A stretch of DNA of 64,000 nt from Flectonema sp. DT1601 (lineage: Eukaryota; Euglenozoa; Diplonemea; Diplonemida; Diplonemidae), in NCBI GenBank assembly GCA_964019425.1, contig OZ025793.1, positions 1,054,001-1,118,000 of the forward strand, read 5' to 3'. Below are positions 30,390-40,130 of this stretch, piece after piece. The notes beneath the pieces were generated by a model. The model did no database searches, had not been told where the DNA came from, and saw only the letters and a list, made by a program, of their open reading frames with translations. A program made the position numbers and the translations under genes. Each line of letters opens with the position of its first letter. Positions within the stretch are counted from its first letter, which is position 1.

Positions 30390-32627
30390 ATGACAGACGT
30401 TGTAATCTGGAAAGGTAACGAAGAGAGTGAAAAATGTGATAACATTTCGTGTGGAAGAGCGTTCTCCCTGCTATCAAGAAGACACCACTGTAGGAACTGC
30501 GGAGGACTATTTTGCAACAGCTGTACTCAGCAAAAGATAACAATACCAAAAGGTGAGAGTAGTAGGAGAAGAAAGGTCTGTAAAGAGTGCTATACTAAAT
30601 GTCAAGCAAACTTAGCCGTTCCAAGAGGCCTGGACAGTTATCACTGCAGTTGTTGTATTCGATTGGGTGGTAGTAGAGCTGAACTTGTTGCTGCTGGTTA
30701 TACTGTTCATGCTGATCAGGTTGCTGAAGGATGCTCTTGGAAAGTTGTGTCTAATTCCCTAACATCAAATACAGCTTATTACTTATTAGTTAGTGTCGGA
30801 GACCCATCACCTGAAGCAGCGCTCGAAACAATGTTTGATAATGGAATGCGTGCAATTGAAACACACAATGGAATAACAATTCATGGTGCTATGTATAGTT
30901 TAATACAATCACAATTACGACATATTGAATGTTGTATTGAACAGCTTCCTAAACAGTCGACATTTCCCAAACACGTTGTGTTTACTGGTTTTGGTATTGG
31001 GGGATCCCTCGCAACGATTGCCATGATGGAGGTATCCGCAACTCTCTCAAATAGTTCATCATATGTTCTTGAAGCTTTAACATTCGGTGCTCCTTCATTC
31101 CTAGCAAGTGAACTGACAGATAAACATAAGAATCATGGACCTGTACAGAGAAAGATTACTAATTTTGTTCTTAATTTCGATCTCATTCCGAGAATGCTGT
31201 CGCTATCGGCTGAAAAGCAACGCGACGTGCTGAAGCATCTCGAGCATTCGGGAAAGAGTGTTCGTGATACAGGTCCTATTTATTATCCAATAGGGACTAT
31301 TGTATTTATACAATGCTCTACTGACCTTCCATGTATTAGTTTGAGATGTAGTTGTGGTGTTGTACAACCACATGCTGCTGCTGCTCCAAGAAACGATCCT
31401 GGGATGAAATTGCTACAATTCCTACCTCTTGAGAAGTTTGCTGATATTTCTATTCCAAAAGCTCTTTTTGATCATAATCTAGGGCTGTATTCTGCTTCTG
31501 TCCGTCTTGTTGCCAAAACTGGTTGGGGTTGCTTGCCCTCTAAGCACTCTCCTTCACACAAGAATCATCATCATGGTAGAAACTTATGTAAAGGAATGTT
31601 CTACAATACTTCACAAAGATCTGTTCATGTTATATCACCTGATAACTCAATAGAAATAAAACCACATCAAGAGAGTTCCTTACAAATAGCAGATAATAAA
31701 GTAGTGCTTGAAGCAGGTGGGACTGGTTCTTGTCTTGTTGATATTGAAGGAACTAGTTCAGTAGTTGAATTAGATGTGAGAGTTAGAATGATGCAGCATT
31801 CGTATATTTCAGCTCCAAGTAAGTCGTCGAGTTTATCATCGACATCACCACCGGTATCGCCATCTGGATCATCGCGTACGCCACGAACTAAAGATTGCTG
31901 TGATCTGTTCTTTGAAGTAGCAGCCGGAGATGTGTGTCACTGCCCGTTCATTATAGATTCATCACACATCTATCCAGTTTGTATACGTATTTCTAGAGGA
32001 CTACTGATAATCGTTTATCATAATCCTGGAAGACCAACCATCTGTAAACCATTACGAACACTTGATACTTTAACAACACCAATAAGGTTTAAATCATCAA
32101 ATACAGATGTCTGGTCAGTCATAATGAGATTCTCATATGAAAACAATCAAAAACAATACATCAGAATCTGCTTCAGAGAGAGTAGCCAAGCTTGTCAACT
32201 ATACGATTTATTAAAACACCTTGTAGTAGCAACTACAGAGTGCGATGAAACAATCATCTCATTAAGTGATGTAAACGTATTCGTGAATGGTGATAGAGAT
32301 TTAGAATCCCTCAGCAGTTCTTCTACCCACTCAGAAATAGCACCATGTATGGTGCAATATAAAGGTGATTCTTGTTCTTGGAGTTTAACAGCAAGCCCCG
32401 TTCTCGGAACAGTTATTTGTCGATATAACAATGAATGCTATAATAATCCTGAACCTGTGTATGACGAAGATGGAAACTTCACTCGTGCGCCGTCTGCAGC
32501 AGCAGCTGATCGATGGTTGGCTTTGCACTGTCTGAGTCACAACATTGCATCACAAAACCTGCCTGTTTGGAGATGTGAAGTTACCGATTCTGAATACCCA
32601 CCTTTGATTGAGATGCTTGGAAAATGA
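30390..32627 (+). CDS. FYVE-domain protein with a class 3 lipase-like domain lacking the nucleophile
   Basis: 745 residues. Residues 7-67 form a FYVE zinc finger with the SRRHHCRNCG core and paired cysteines (C16, C21, C34, C37, C42, C45, C64, C67), which binds PI3P on endosomes. The first pair is spaced C-x4-C instead of C-x2-C, and the W-x-x-D motif reads WKGN. Residues 130-300 match the class 3 lipase fold, with VVFTG before the elbow, LTFGAPSF and NFDLIPRM. The nucleophile elbow, normally G-H-S-L-G, is G200-F-G-I-G204, so the catalytic Ser is replaced by Gly202. The protein is therefore probably not an active lipase. The 450-residue C-terminal part is unrecognised, with a Ser-rich linker at about 475-492. 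It follows the PIP kinase gene, another phosphoinositide-linked gene. Confidence 0.82.
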   Translation: MTDVVIWKGNEESEKCDNISCGRAFSLLSRRHHCRNCGGLFCNSCTQQKITIPKGESSRRRKVCKECYTKCQANLAVPRGLDSYHCSCCIRLGGSRAELVAAGYTVHADQVAEGCSWKVVSNSLTSNTAYYLLVSVGDPSPEAALETMFDNGMRAIETHNGITIHGAMYSLIQSQLRHIECCIEQLPKQSTFPKHVVFTGFGIGGSLATIAMMEVSATLSNSSSYVLEALTFGAPSFLASELTDKHKNHGPVQRKITNFVLNFDLIPRMLSLSAEKQRDVLKHLEHSGKSVRDTGPIYYPIGTIVFIQCSTDLPCISLRCSCGVVQPHAAAAPRNDPGMKLLQFLPLEKFADISIPKALFDHNLGLYSASVRLVAKTGWGCLPSKHSPSHKNHHHGRNLCKGMFYNTSQRSVHVISPDNSIEIKPHQESSLQIADNKVVLEAGGTGSCLVDIEGTSSVVELDVRVRMMQHSYISAPSKSSSLSSTSPPVSPSGSSRTPRTKDCCDLFFEVAAGDVCHCPFIIDSSHIYPVCIRISRGLLIIVYHNPGRPTICKPLRTLDTLTTPIRFKSSNTDVWSVIMRFSYENNQKQYIRICFRESSQACQLYDLLKHLVVATTECDETIISLSDVNVFVNGDRDLESLSSSSTHSEIAPCMVQYKGDSCSWSLTASPVLGTVICRYNNECYNNPEPVYDEDGNFTRAPSAAAADRWLALHCLSHNIASQNLPVWRCEVTDSEYPPLIEMLGK

Positions 32628-33275
32628 TTTATCCGACTTCCTGATATTTTTTTTTTTTTTTTTGTTTTTGTTTCATTTTATTTGATTCGATTACTGATTG
32701 ACTTCTCTCACTACGTTGGGGTGAAATTAGTCAGAAACAATAATACATTAGTTGCTGACGAGGGTTGTAAAATTCACACGGTCGACACTATCCTATCGTT
32801 CTGTTTTCAGGAAGTCTTATCGCAAATCATTGACCACGCACTAGTGCGCACAAGTTTTCTTTCTTTTTTTTTTTTAAATTTCAATCGTGTTCCAGGTTTC
32901 ATCCTTTCATTTACTTCTGGCCATTTGTTTGTTTTCCCCCTGATTGTGTTACTGTGCAATAACCCTTTTCCTTCCTCCGAATCTGGGGAAAAAAAAAAAC
33001 GACTTCGTCTCTATGCCTTCTCTTTTGTCTGATTCGAAGCAAAAGTAGTGCCGGTTTTTGTTCTTTTTACCGACTGGTAGCATAGAAAAAAAAAAAAAAA
33101 AAAAGTGAAATAAAATATAAAAAAAGACGCTAAATTATTGTTGTCTTTTCAAAGAGTTTTTTTTTTTTTTATATGACATTGTTGTTTGCTTTTTTATTTT
33201 ACTTTCTCTCCTCCACAGGACCTTAAAGAAAAAGAAAAAAAAACTGAAAGTGAAAAATAAAATAAAATAAAAAAC
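32628..33275 (+). other. Intergenic, 648 bp
   Basis: T-rich non-coding DNA with T and A runs. CTCCACAG ending at 33218 is the likely trans-splice acceptor of the first kinase gene. A short open frame at 32682-33032 has poly-Phe composition from T-runs and is not believable. Confidence 0.5.
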
Positions 33276-34587
33276 ATGGAAATATTAAATCAAAGGCTTT
33301 CCAAAATAGCAACAACAATAACAGATATAAACGACTATTATGATTTGGTCCCTGTTGACAATGATGATGGTATCCTGGGATCAGGAGGCTTCGGGATTGT
33401 GACCAGACGTCAGAAGAAAGGAGTTCCAGGACAAGAAAGAATCCCTGACACTAACGTAGCTATCAAAGAATTACAAAAAGAAACTTTATCGACACCTAAA
33501 AAGATGAAACACATGATGGTCGAACTGACTGTGATGGAACACTGCTCACATCCAAACATTGTTAAATTATATGAAATATTTCACACTAGTTCCACCATAT
33601 ACGTCGTAATGGAATTGTGTGCAGGTATTGAACTATTGAAGCTACTTTTAGACAGAGTTAATCCATTACCAGTGAGTGACTCAGCTATAATCGTGAAACA
33701 GCTACTCAGTACGCTACAGTATCTCCACAGTCAGCATATTGTACACAGGGATATTAAACCAGAGAATATATTAGTTGATCCTCATGATTTACACATAAAA
33801 GTTATCGATTTCGGATTAGCTAAATATTTCGGTCCTACCAACGCTGATTATCCTCATACTCCTGGAGCAGCGACACCAGTTTATGATGGAAGTAACGTAA
33901 TTAGTTCAACACCTTGTGGTACTTGTAATTATCTCGCATTTGAGGCTGTTGTCGGTATTCTTGATGGAGGTCGGCCGTGGTTCACTACCCGTCAGGAGAT
34001 TACTAAATTAGATACGTATGCAGTTGGTGTAATCTCACATGTTCTTCTCACGTTCAAACTTCCATTCCAGCCTCTCATTACTTGCGATGATCTCTCCCAA
34101 CGTCTTCATGAAACTAAAAAACTGCATGATGCCGGTCTCCGTTTCCCAGCAAGTGCCAGATCCGTTCCGACAGAAGCTCTTCAGGTATGTTGTTGTTTAC
34201 TTCAATATATTCTGAGTAAGTGATTATAAATATTAATTAATTATCAATTAGTTCGTGAAGCTGCTACTTAACCCCGATGCCAGAAAGCGACCAACGGCTA
34301 TGTTTGCTCTCGGTCACAAGTGGTTAGAGAATATCGTCGTACCAGTACGAACGTCTTGTGGTTCGATTACACAACTCCCGAATGCAAATAAAAATTTAGT
34401 ATTCAGCAAACCCGGAGGTAAAGGTTCTCGTATGTCGTTAAGCAACTCCTCAACTCAAGATTCTCAAAGTGCTCCTCCAGACTTTCTGGGAGAGGCAGAT
34501 GAATCAGAAGAAGAACCTATCAAGATATCTGGAAATGGTTTTGAAGAATTGTTACTGCGACTCAGAAAGAGCGAAGATGACGAGTGA
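33276..34587 (+). CDS. Serine/threonine protein kinase A of a tandem pair (two exons)
   Basis: 414 residues from exons 33276-34184 and 34252-34587, joined in phase 0. The kinase has GSGGFGIV (35-42), Lys64 in VAIKE, HRDIKPEN with catalytic Asp159 and DFG at 178-180. All catalytic residues are present. The activation segment is long (about 35 residues with Pro, Thr and Ser), and the usual A-P-E reads A-F-E. The sequence most resembles CAMK-group kinases with a long loop after the P-loop strand (KKGVPGQERIPDT). The C-terminus is acidic and Ser-rich. The gene is a close relative of the next one (35168-36666), sharing the G-V-P-G-Q-E motif and the intron position, so they arose by tandem duplication. 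Substrate unknown. Confidence 0.88.
34185..34251 (+). other. Intron of kinase A (67 bp)
   Basis: GTATGT donor after CAG and TTAG acceptor. It contains an in-frame TGA, and splicing restores the subdomain XI region (FVKLLLNPDARKRP). The position and phase match the intron of kinase B. Confidence 0.88.
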
Positions 34588-35167
34588 ATTCATTAAAAAG
34601 CAACCCTCACTGTTTTCAAGCTGTAACGACCAGGGCATGGGATGCTCAACCTGTAGTGCGTGGTCCCCGGGTCAATTTGACTTGACAGCATTTCTTTCTC
34701 TGGTAGTTTATTTAAAGCATGCGATTTTGTGTCGACAGAATCCAGTTATAATGATTCATGTCTAGTTTGTTGCGTGTTAACCTTGTTATTTATCCAAGTC
34801 CCCTCAAGTGCTCATGAGCTTTATAAAAAACTGTTACGGTAACGGTAACATAGGCAAGTGGCGCTCAACTATGTTCACTTGTCCTCCCGCTGACAGTCAA
34901 GATTGTCGGAGAAATTGTTGTTCCAGAATCAAATTACCCCTCACCTGTATCTGATGATGTTATATTGTAATTGTGATTATATTTAAATCAACTCGTCCTT
35001 GTTTATTTAGTTCAATTATTTCATTACTGAAGCTTGAGAATCGTACATACTGAATGTGTGAAATCAATTGTATTTTCTCTGTTAAAAGCAATCAATAAAT
35101 ATGATATAAAGTGAGAATCTACTTCCTTTTATTATAACATCTTTCACAGCACTCTAACTAATATAAA
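34588..35167 (+). other. Intergenic between the two kinase genes
   Basis: Non-coding. A small GGTAAC repeat (TTACGGTAACGGTAAC) is at about 34835-34850. TTTCACAG ending at 35149 is the probable acceptor for kinase B. Confidence 0.5.
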
Positions 35168-36666
35168 ATGACTCAGTCGATGGATTTAGGACTTAGTATC
35201 GAGCAGAGATTAGCTCGTCCAGACAGACACGGACAACCTCTGGCAAAGAAGATTTCTGATATAAACGACTTGTACGAAATCGTGACTGATCCGAGTGACT
35301 CTCAAGGACCTGGTGTCTTAGGATCTGGTAGTTACGGAGTAGTAAAGAGGTACAAGAAACGTGGCCTTCCAGGTCAAGAAAACATCCCTGACACGGCAGT
35401 CGCTATTAAAGAAATTGAAAAGAGGAGAGTAATGACATCTCAGAAAACTATGAAACACATTATCGTAGAACTAGTTGTGTTGAAGAAACTCTCTCACCCG
35501 AATGTTATTAGGCTATTCGAAGTCCTTCATGACGAGAATAAGATCTACGTCGTCATGGAAACCTGTCCAGGAGGAGAGTTGTACTCTTACATTGCAACTA
35601 AAAGAACACTTCCTCCAAGAGAGGCGGCGATCATTTTGAGACAGGTGTTGGAGGGGTTGAAATATATTCACGCACAACACATAGTTCATAGAGATATCAA
35701 ACCTGAGAACATCTTAATTGACAAGTCTGATCTGCACATTAAAATTATCGATTTCGGTCTCGCCAAATACTGCGGACCAACTTCATCAGAATTTCCTCAA
35801 AGCCCGAGTCCTGGTATGGCTATGATGCAGGAGACGTCATTACCTAGTCCTGCTATCGCGTCAACACCGTGTGGAACTGAACTCTACTTAGCACTTGAGG
35901 CTATTGTCGGTATCCTTGATGGTAAGATCGGTACTAACAAACCTTGGCTCAGTACACGATCCCGTCTCTCAAAAGTAGACGTGTATGGAGCTGGTGTTAT
36001 CACATACGCAATGCTTACTGGAAAGCTTCCTTTCCGCTCTGCTTACCGTCAGGTTAGAAGAACTGTAGAAGAACGTCAGCGTCGCCTTCAAGATTTAAAG
36101 AACAAAATCAGCAGCGGTCTCAACTTTCCAGAATCTGCAAAAGATCTTCCGGTAGAAGCGCTTGAGGTATGTTTTATTTTATTACTTTATCAGATCATCT
36201 AATTATAAATTACTCAAATTCCAAACAGTGTGTTAGAGAACTGATGCACAATGATATCGAATTCCGTCCATCAGCTGACAGAGCATGTCAATTAGAATGG
36301 ATCAGAGATGTTGAAATACCAATGAGACAAGTTAGAGGAACAACTATCATACCAGCAGCACTTAAGAGTGTTGCTCCTCAAAACAATGAAGGAAAGGAGT
36401 TTAAACTTCCTGGAAGAAGATCTGGAAACAGACCTGGAAATGCTCCAATCCCAGCTGGACCATCTCCTGTCGTTAAAGCAGGTGAGAAGGAAGTGGCTCC
36501 GATTGAATTTATTGCAGAAGACGACGATGAGGGTGAGGCTTGCCCTGGCACAGCTGACCCAAAGAATTTCAAAGACGGTTGGGCGCAACTCATGCGTAAC
36601 GTCCGTGAGGAAGAAGATGACGACATCGAAGAAAAAATGGAAGGAGAGGGAAAGAAGGATAATTAA
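35168..36666 (+). CDS. Serine/threonine protein kinase B of a tandem pair (two exons)
   Basis: 478 residues from exons 35168-36166 and 36229-36666, joined in phase 0. The P-loop is GSGSYGVV, and the VAIKE Lys, HRDIKPEN and IDFGLAK motifs are intact, so an active kinase is expected. The A-P-E motif reads A-L-E, and the activation segment again has a Ser/Pro-rich insert (about 50 residues between DFG and ALE). After the kinase domain there is a tail of about 100 residues rich in acidic and Pro/Gly residues. It shares with kinase A the R/K-G-L/V-P-G-Q-E insertion between strands 2 and 3, the A-I-V/V-V-G-I-L-D-G segment after A-x-E, and the intron. It lacks any visible calmodulin-binding or membrane segment. 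Confidence 0.88.
36167..36228 (+). other. Intron of kinase B (62 bp)
   Basis: GTATGT donor after GAG and AAACAG acceptor. Splicing gives CVRELMHNDIEFRPS, the expected kinase subdomain XI, in phase 0. It is in the same place as the intron of kinase A. Confidence 0.88.
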
Positions 36667-37735
36667 TTCACGAACACTACACCTTCTCTAGTACACTCAA
36701 CTCCGCTATCGTTGTGGTCGTTGATAAACTGGGATATTTCTGCCCTCAGGTCTCTGCTGCCTTCATCCCCAGGTCCTTTTTCTAACTGGTAGCGATCACG
36801 GGGATTGAAGTTAAAAAAAAAAAATAAAAAAAATTTCAAAGGGGTCTCGCATAACAATAAAAAATAAAAATAGTGTCTACCCAGTTTCCCCTGACCTTAG
36901 TCTTGTACTTTTTTGCGTTTTTCGTGTTTTCAGTCTCTTCCCTTTTTTTTTTTCCTTTTTTCTGTTATCACGTAGTGGTACTTTTTTTTGGTTGTTTTTG
37001 GCAGCTGAAAAGTGCCAGCCTGCTGAAGTATGGTCTTTTTCAGGGTGTGTTGCAAAAAAATAAAAAGAAAGCAAAAAACAAACAAACCACTTCTAAATAA
37101 AAGAAGTGCCCAGCAGCTTAGACTGAATTCTTGCAGCATTTGCGCTCCCCCCACCTGGAAGATTCTCGCCCGTTGTTGTTTTAGGTATCAGTTATATTTA
37201 GTTTAGCCCGTTTTATTGTCTTTTTTTTTTCTTTCTTTCTTTCCTTGTAGTTTCTCGAGGCGTAACTGTGATATATCTCCGACATGGGAGATCAACAGTT
37301 TTTATCTCCTGTGCTTCTAATGCAATAGTAATAGGGAAGAGGGTCACAAATACGATTTCGGACCCAGAAGAGAAATATGAGAAATAATTTACATCCGGAA
37401 CCTAACTATTTGTGAAAAAATGATGTACTGGTGTCCACTAACCAATTCGTTGACGCGTTCAGTGGCCCAGCTTTAAAGTTGTGTGGCTGCTGAAATAGCA
37501 CATTCCCATGTCCCTTTCCCCCCCAATTTTTTTCTTTTCAACACTGCAATTTGTCATCGCGAGCAGCGGGGACACTGATTCCTCGACAACCGAGTATTGA
37601 CTACGATGATGCGATCTAACATATTAACATTCCTCTACAGGTCAACTACTAACAGTAATGATAATCTACTCTACATACTTATTCTTGTAAGATAAAATGA
37701 ATGCTATTTTTAGGCGCTGGTAGAAACACAAAAAC
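36667..37735 (+). other. Intergenic, 1.07 kb
   Basis: AT-rich non-coding DNA with homopolymer runs; short open frames here have biased composition only. TTTTTAG ending at 37713 is the probable acceptor of the next gene, 22 nt before its ATG. Confidence 0.45.
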
Positions 37736-39123
37736 ATGGTACGCAAACTATCAGACCTCGAGTGTATAGAAAGTGAAGGACGTCGGATAGTCGAACTTAT
37801 AGCATCGCAGTGTTTGGAAACGTTAAACAAATGTTGGGCTTCAGTAAAAGATGTAACTTGTAACATAGAAGGAAGGAATCGAGAACAATTAACATCAACA
37901 GAACTAACTGAGGAAGTTAATGAACAAAGTGATCGAATAACAATCTGCCTTGATATCGATGGAACAATGTTATGTACTAATTTCGATGAGGATGAAGACG
38001 TAACTCAAGTGAACACCAGAGCTGGTCTAAGAGAGATGCTTGAAAGACTTCTAGACATTGAACCACAAGTCGAGATTGGCATATTCACAGCAGCTTCCCC
38101 TCTCTACGCCAAAGGTGCTCGTCGTCTTATAAACGATTTGGTCTGCGGGTTTACGGAAGACGTCTTCGACTTCTGTGTCTCTCACGACCCAGGAAGTGGA
38201 ATATTCACCGACACAAAGAAAGACTTATCAATAATAAAAAAAGACTTCTCAAAAGTTCTACTTGTTGATAACGATCCATCTGTTGTTGTTCATCCTCAGA
38301 GTACTGTTATTATACCAGAGTTTGATTACGATCCTAGAGGTAGAGATCCTGTTTTGTTAGATCTCGCTGAAATGATAAATGACTTGTCTCTTAGTGGTCT
38401 TACTGTGCCTGAGTTTTTGAAAGAGAAGGCTGATTCCAACTTCATATACGCTCGGGAGGGGTTGTACTACCTTCATAGGTATTGTGCGGAATGTAGCAAA
38501 CCAGAAGCTGAAGTACAGCTTGTGATCGATTCGTCGTACGACACGTGGGATTTGTACTGCTCTATCTGTTTTTCGGGTTTGAAAAAATCAAACACGCGGT
38601 CGTGTAATGGAACTCATTCAACCAAACCACAGACAACTGAACCTGTTCTCGATGAGAAACCTTCAGCTGCTCCTGTTGCTGTCAAAGAAATTCCAAAAGC
38701 ATCTGCGGTTCCAAAAAAAACACAACTTCCTTCTGAGACTGAGGAAACCACTGCCCCTAAAACAGCCAGCAAACCATCAAAGCCTCAAGCAAAAAAAACT
38801 GTATCGGCAGCACCTGTTGCGCCTAAAAAGAAAGCAGCTCCAAAGCCGTCTGTTGTAAGAGTGGTATGTTATTTTTAAACAAGTTTTAGTATAAATAAAA
38901 GCATCAATACAATATCAACAAACAGGTTACGTCAACTGGCATCCCAGACAATCTCCGATCAGCATTTCTTGATGACTCCGACCCAGCAGGTTGGGAGATC
39001 GGAACCGTCTCTGAAGCGGATGGTAAATCGTTTGCAACCCGAAAAGAGCTGTCGGTGATATCATCGGGCGGAAACCAAGAATGGCCTGCTCTTGGAGGGA
39101 GTAAGAAATCAGTAAAAAAGTAA
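37736..39123 (+). CDS. FCP/SCP-like (NIF-type) HAD phosphatase domain protein, two exons
   Basis: 441 residues from exons 37736-38863 and 38926-39123 (phase 0). The phosphatase domain begins around residue 65. DIDGT at 73-77 is the HAD motif D-x-D-x-T, with Asp73 the predicted nucleophile. VEIGIFTAASPLYA carries the motif-II Thr, and LLVDNDPSVV the motif-III/IV acidic pair. This fits the FCP1/SCP family, which removes phosphate from Ser residues of proteins such as the RNA polymerase II CTD. After residue 250 there is a Cys-containing segment (YCAEC...YCSICF) that could bind zinc. A long Ala/Lys/Pro/Thr-rich linker follows, then an exon-2 tail ending NQEWPALGG. The substrate is not indicated. 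Confidence 0.85.
38864..38925 (+). other. Intron of the phosphatase gene (62 bp)
   Basis: GTATGT donor and AAACAG acceptor, with CATCAATACAATATCAAC before it. Without splicing the frame stops within the intron; with it, a further 65 residues are added in phase 0. Confidence 0.8.
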
Positions 39124-39435
39124 TTTTCAATCTGTTTATTATAAAAATCTTGTTCTTATCTTTCCACACTAACTAATTTAAAACATTTTTAGTTTTTCTT
39201 TTACTCCGTTCGGTATCGCTGTGCTTATTGCAATAGTGTATTTTCAAAAAAAAAAAAAAAAAATGATACAACCTTTTTTTATGTTACGATTACTTACCAA
39301 GTCTTCACACAACACTTCCTTTGTGGAAGTCTGATTGTCTTTATTAAAAGAGGGCTTCTTTTGAAATTCTTGTTCTTGGAAAAAAATTATTTTTTTTAAT
39401 TTACGATTTTCAGGAATACACACCTTTTACACAAC
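39124..39435 (+). other. Intergenic, 312 bp
   Basis: T- and A-rich DNA. A pyrimidine stretch ending GATTTTCAG at about 39414 could be the trans-splice acceptor for the small gene that follows. Confidence 0.4.
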
Positions 39436-39774
39436 ATGACTCAACCAACGTTGGGAGCTGGCGCACCAGACACTAGGTGTGTATTTCTGTTGTTCTTCGT
39501 TTGCGGTTTTTGTTGTATCGCTCCTTAATCAAATTAAATTAGTAAAATTTAAAAAAACAGTCAACTGACTTCACAGCAGATTCAGTCATCGCAGGCGCCT
39601 CAGTCGTTGCAATCAAAGAACGTTGCGGCTTGCGTTGCGTTTTGTCATAGCGCGTATGTTTTTGAGTTTTGTTTTATTTCAATTCGTCATAATTTTTTGG
39701 GCAAATCTCTTTGTTAGACAAAAAAAAAACAAAACAGCCCAATTTGCAGCGCGGCGTGTAAAAAATTCGCCTAA
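39436..39774 (+). CDS. Possible three-exon microprotein gene
   Basis: An ATG at 39436 follows a TTTTCAG acceptor by about 21 nt. Exons 39436-39476, 39561-39653 and 39738-39774 would encode about 56 residues. The first donor is GTGTGT (not GTATGT) with acceptor AAACAG; the second is GTATGT with AAACAG. A second acceptor, TTTGCAG, lies 12 nt downstream of the last one and keeps the frame to the same stop. The peptide is Gln/Ser/Thr-rich at first and has several cysteines at the end (A-A-C-V-A-F-C-H-S-A). No family recognised. Support is only the consistent splicing and frame, so it may be spurious. Confidence 0.35.
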
Positions 39775-40130
39775 GGTACGGCGTACACAGGCTTATATAT
39801 ATGACACAGCTGGAAAAAAGAATAATAAGGAAAGAAAGAAAAAAACAAAAAAACACACAACTAACTACTTTCTAAAAAGTAATTAAAATAACTACACCCG
39901 GACCTTTGCTTTCGGCAATAAAAAAATCGAATTGTTATTATAATTTTTTTATTATTATTTTTTTAAAAAAAAATATTGTTGTTGAAGACTTAAACACAAC
40001 CATTACTACTACATATTTACACAGCGAAAAAATAACAATATTTTTTTTTCCAATGTGTGATAAAAAAAAGTACGAGCTCTACGCGGCTACTATTTATATT
40101 TGTTTCATAGGGCTCCCCTTCCCCAACAAA
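39775..40130 (+). other. Intergenic, 356 bp, upstream of VPS26
   Basis: AT-rich and non-coding. The VPS26 frame is open back to 39906, but the residues there are Ile/Phe/Lys-rich translations of T and A runs. TTTCATAG ending at 40110 is the likely acceptor, so translation should start at 40131. Confidence 0.5.

Noticed and set aside
39906-40130. N-terminal extension of VPS26
   Set aside because: It is a translation of T/A-rich DNA with no family similarity; the acceptor at 40110 lies inside it.
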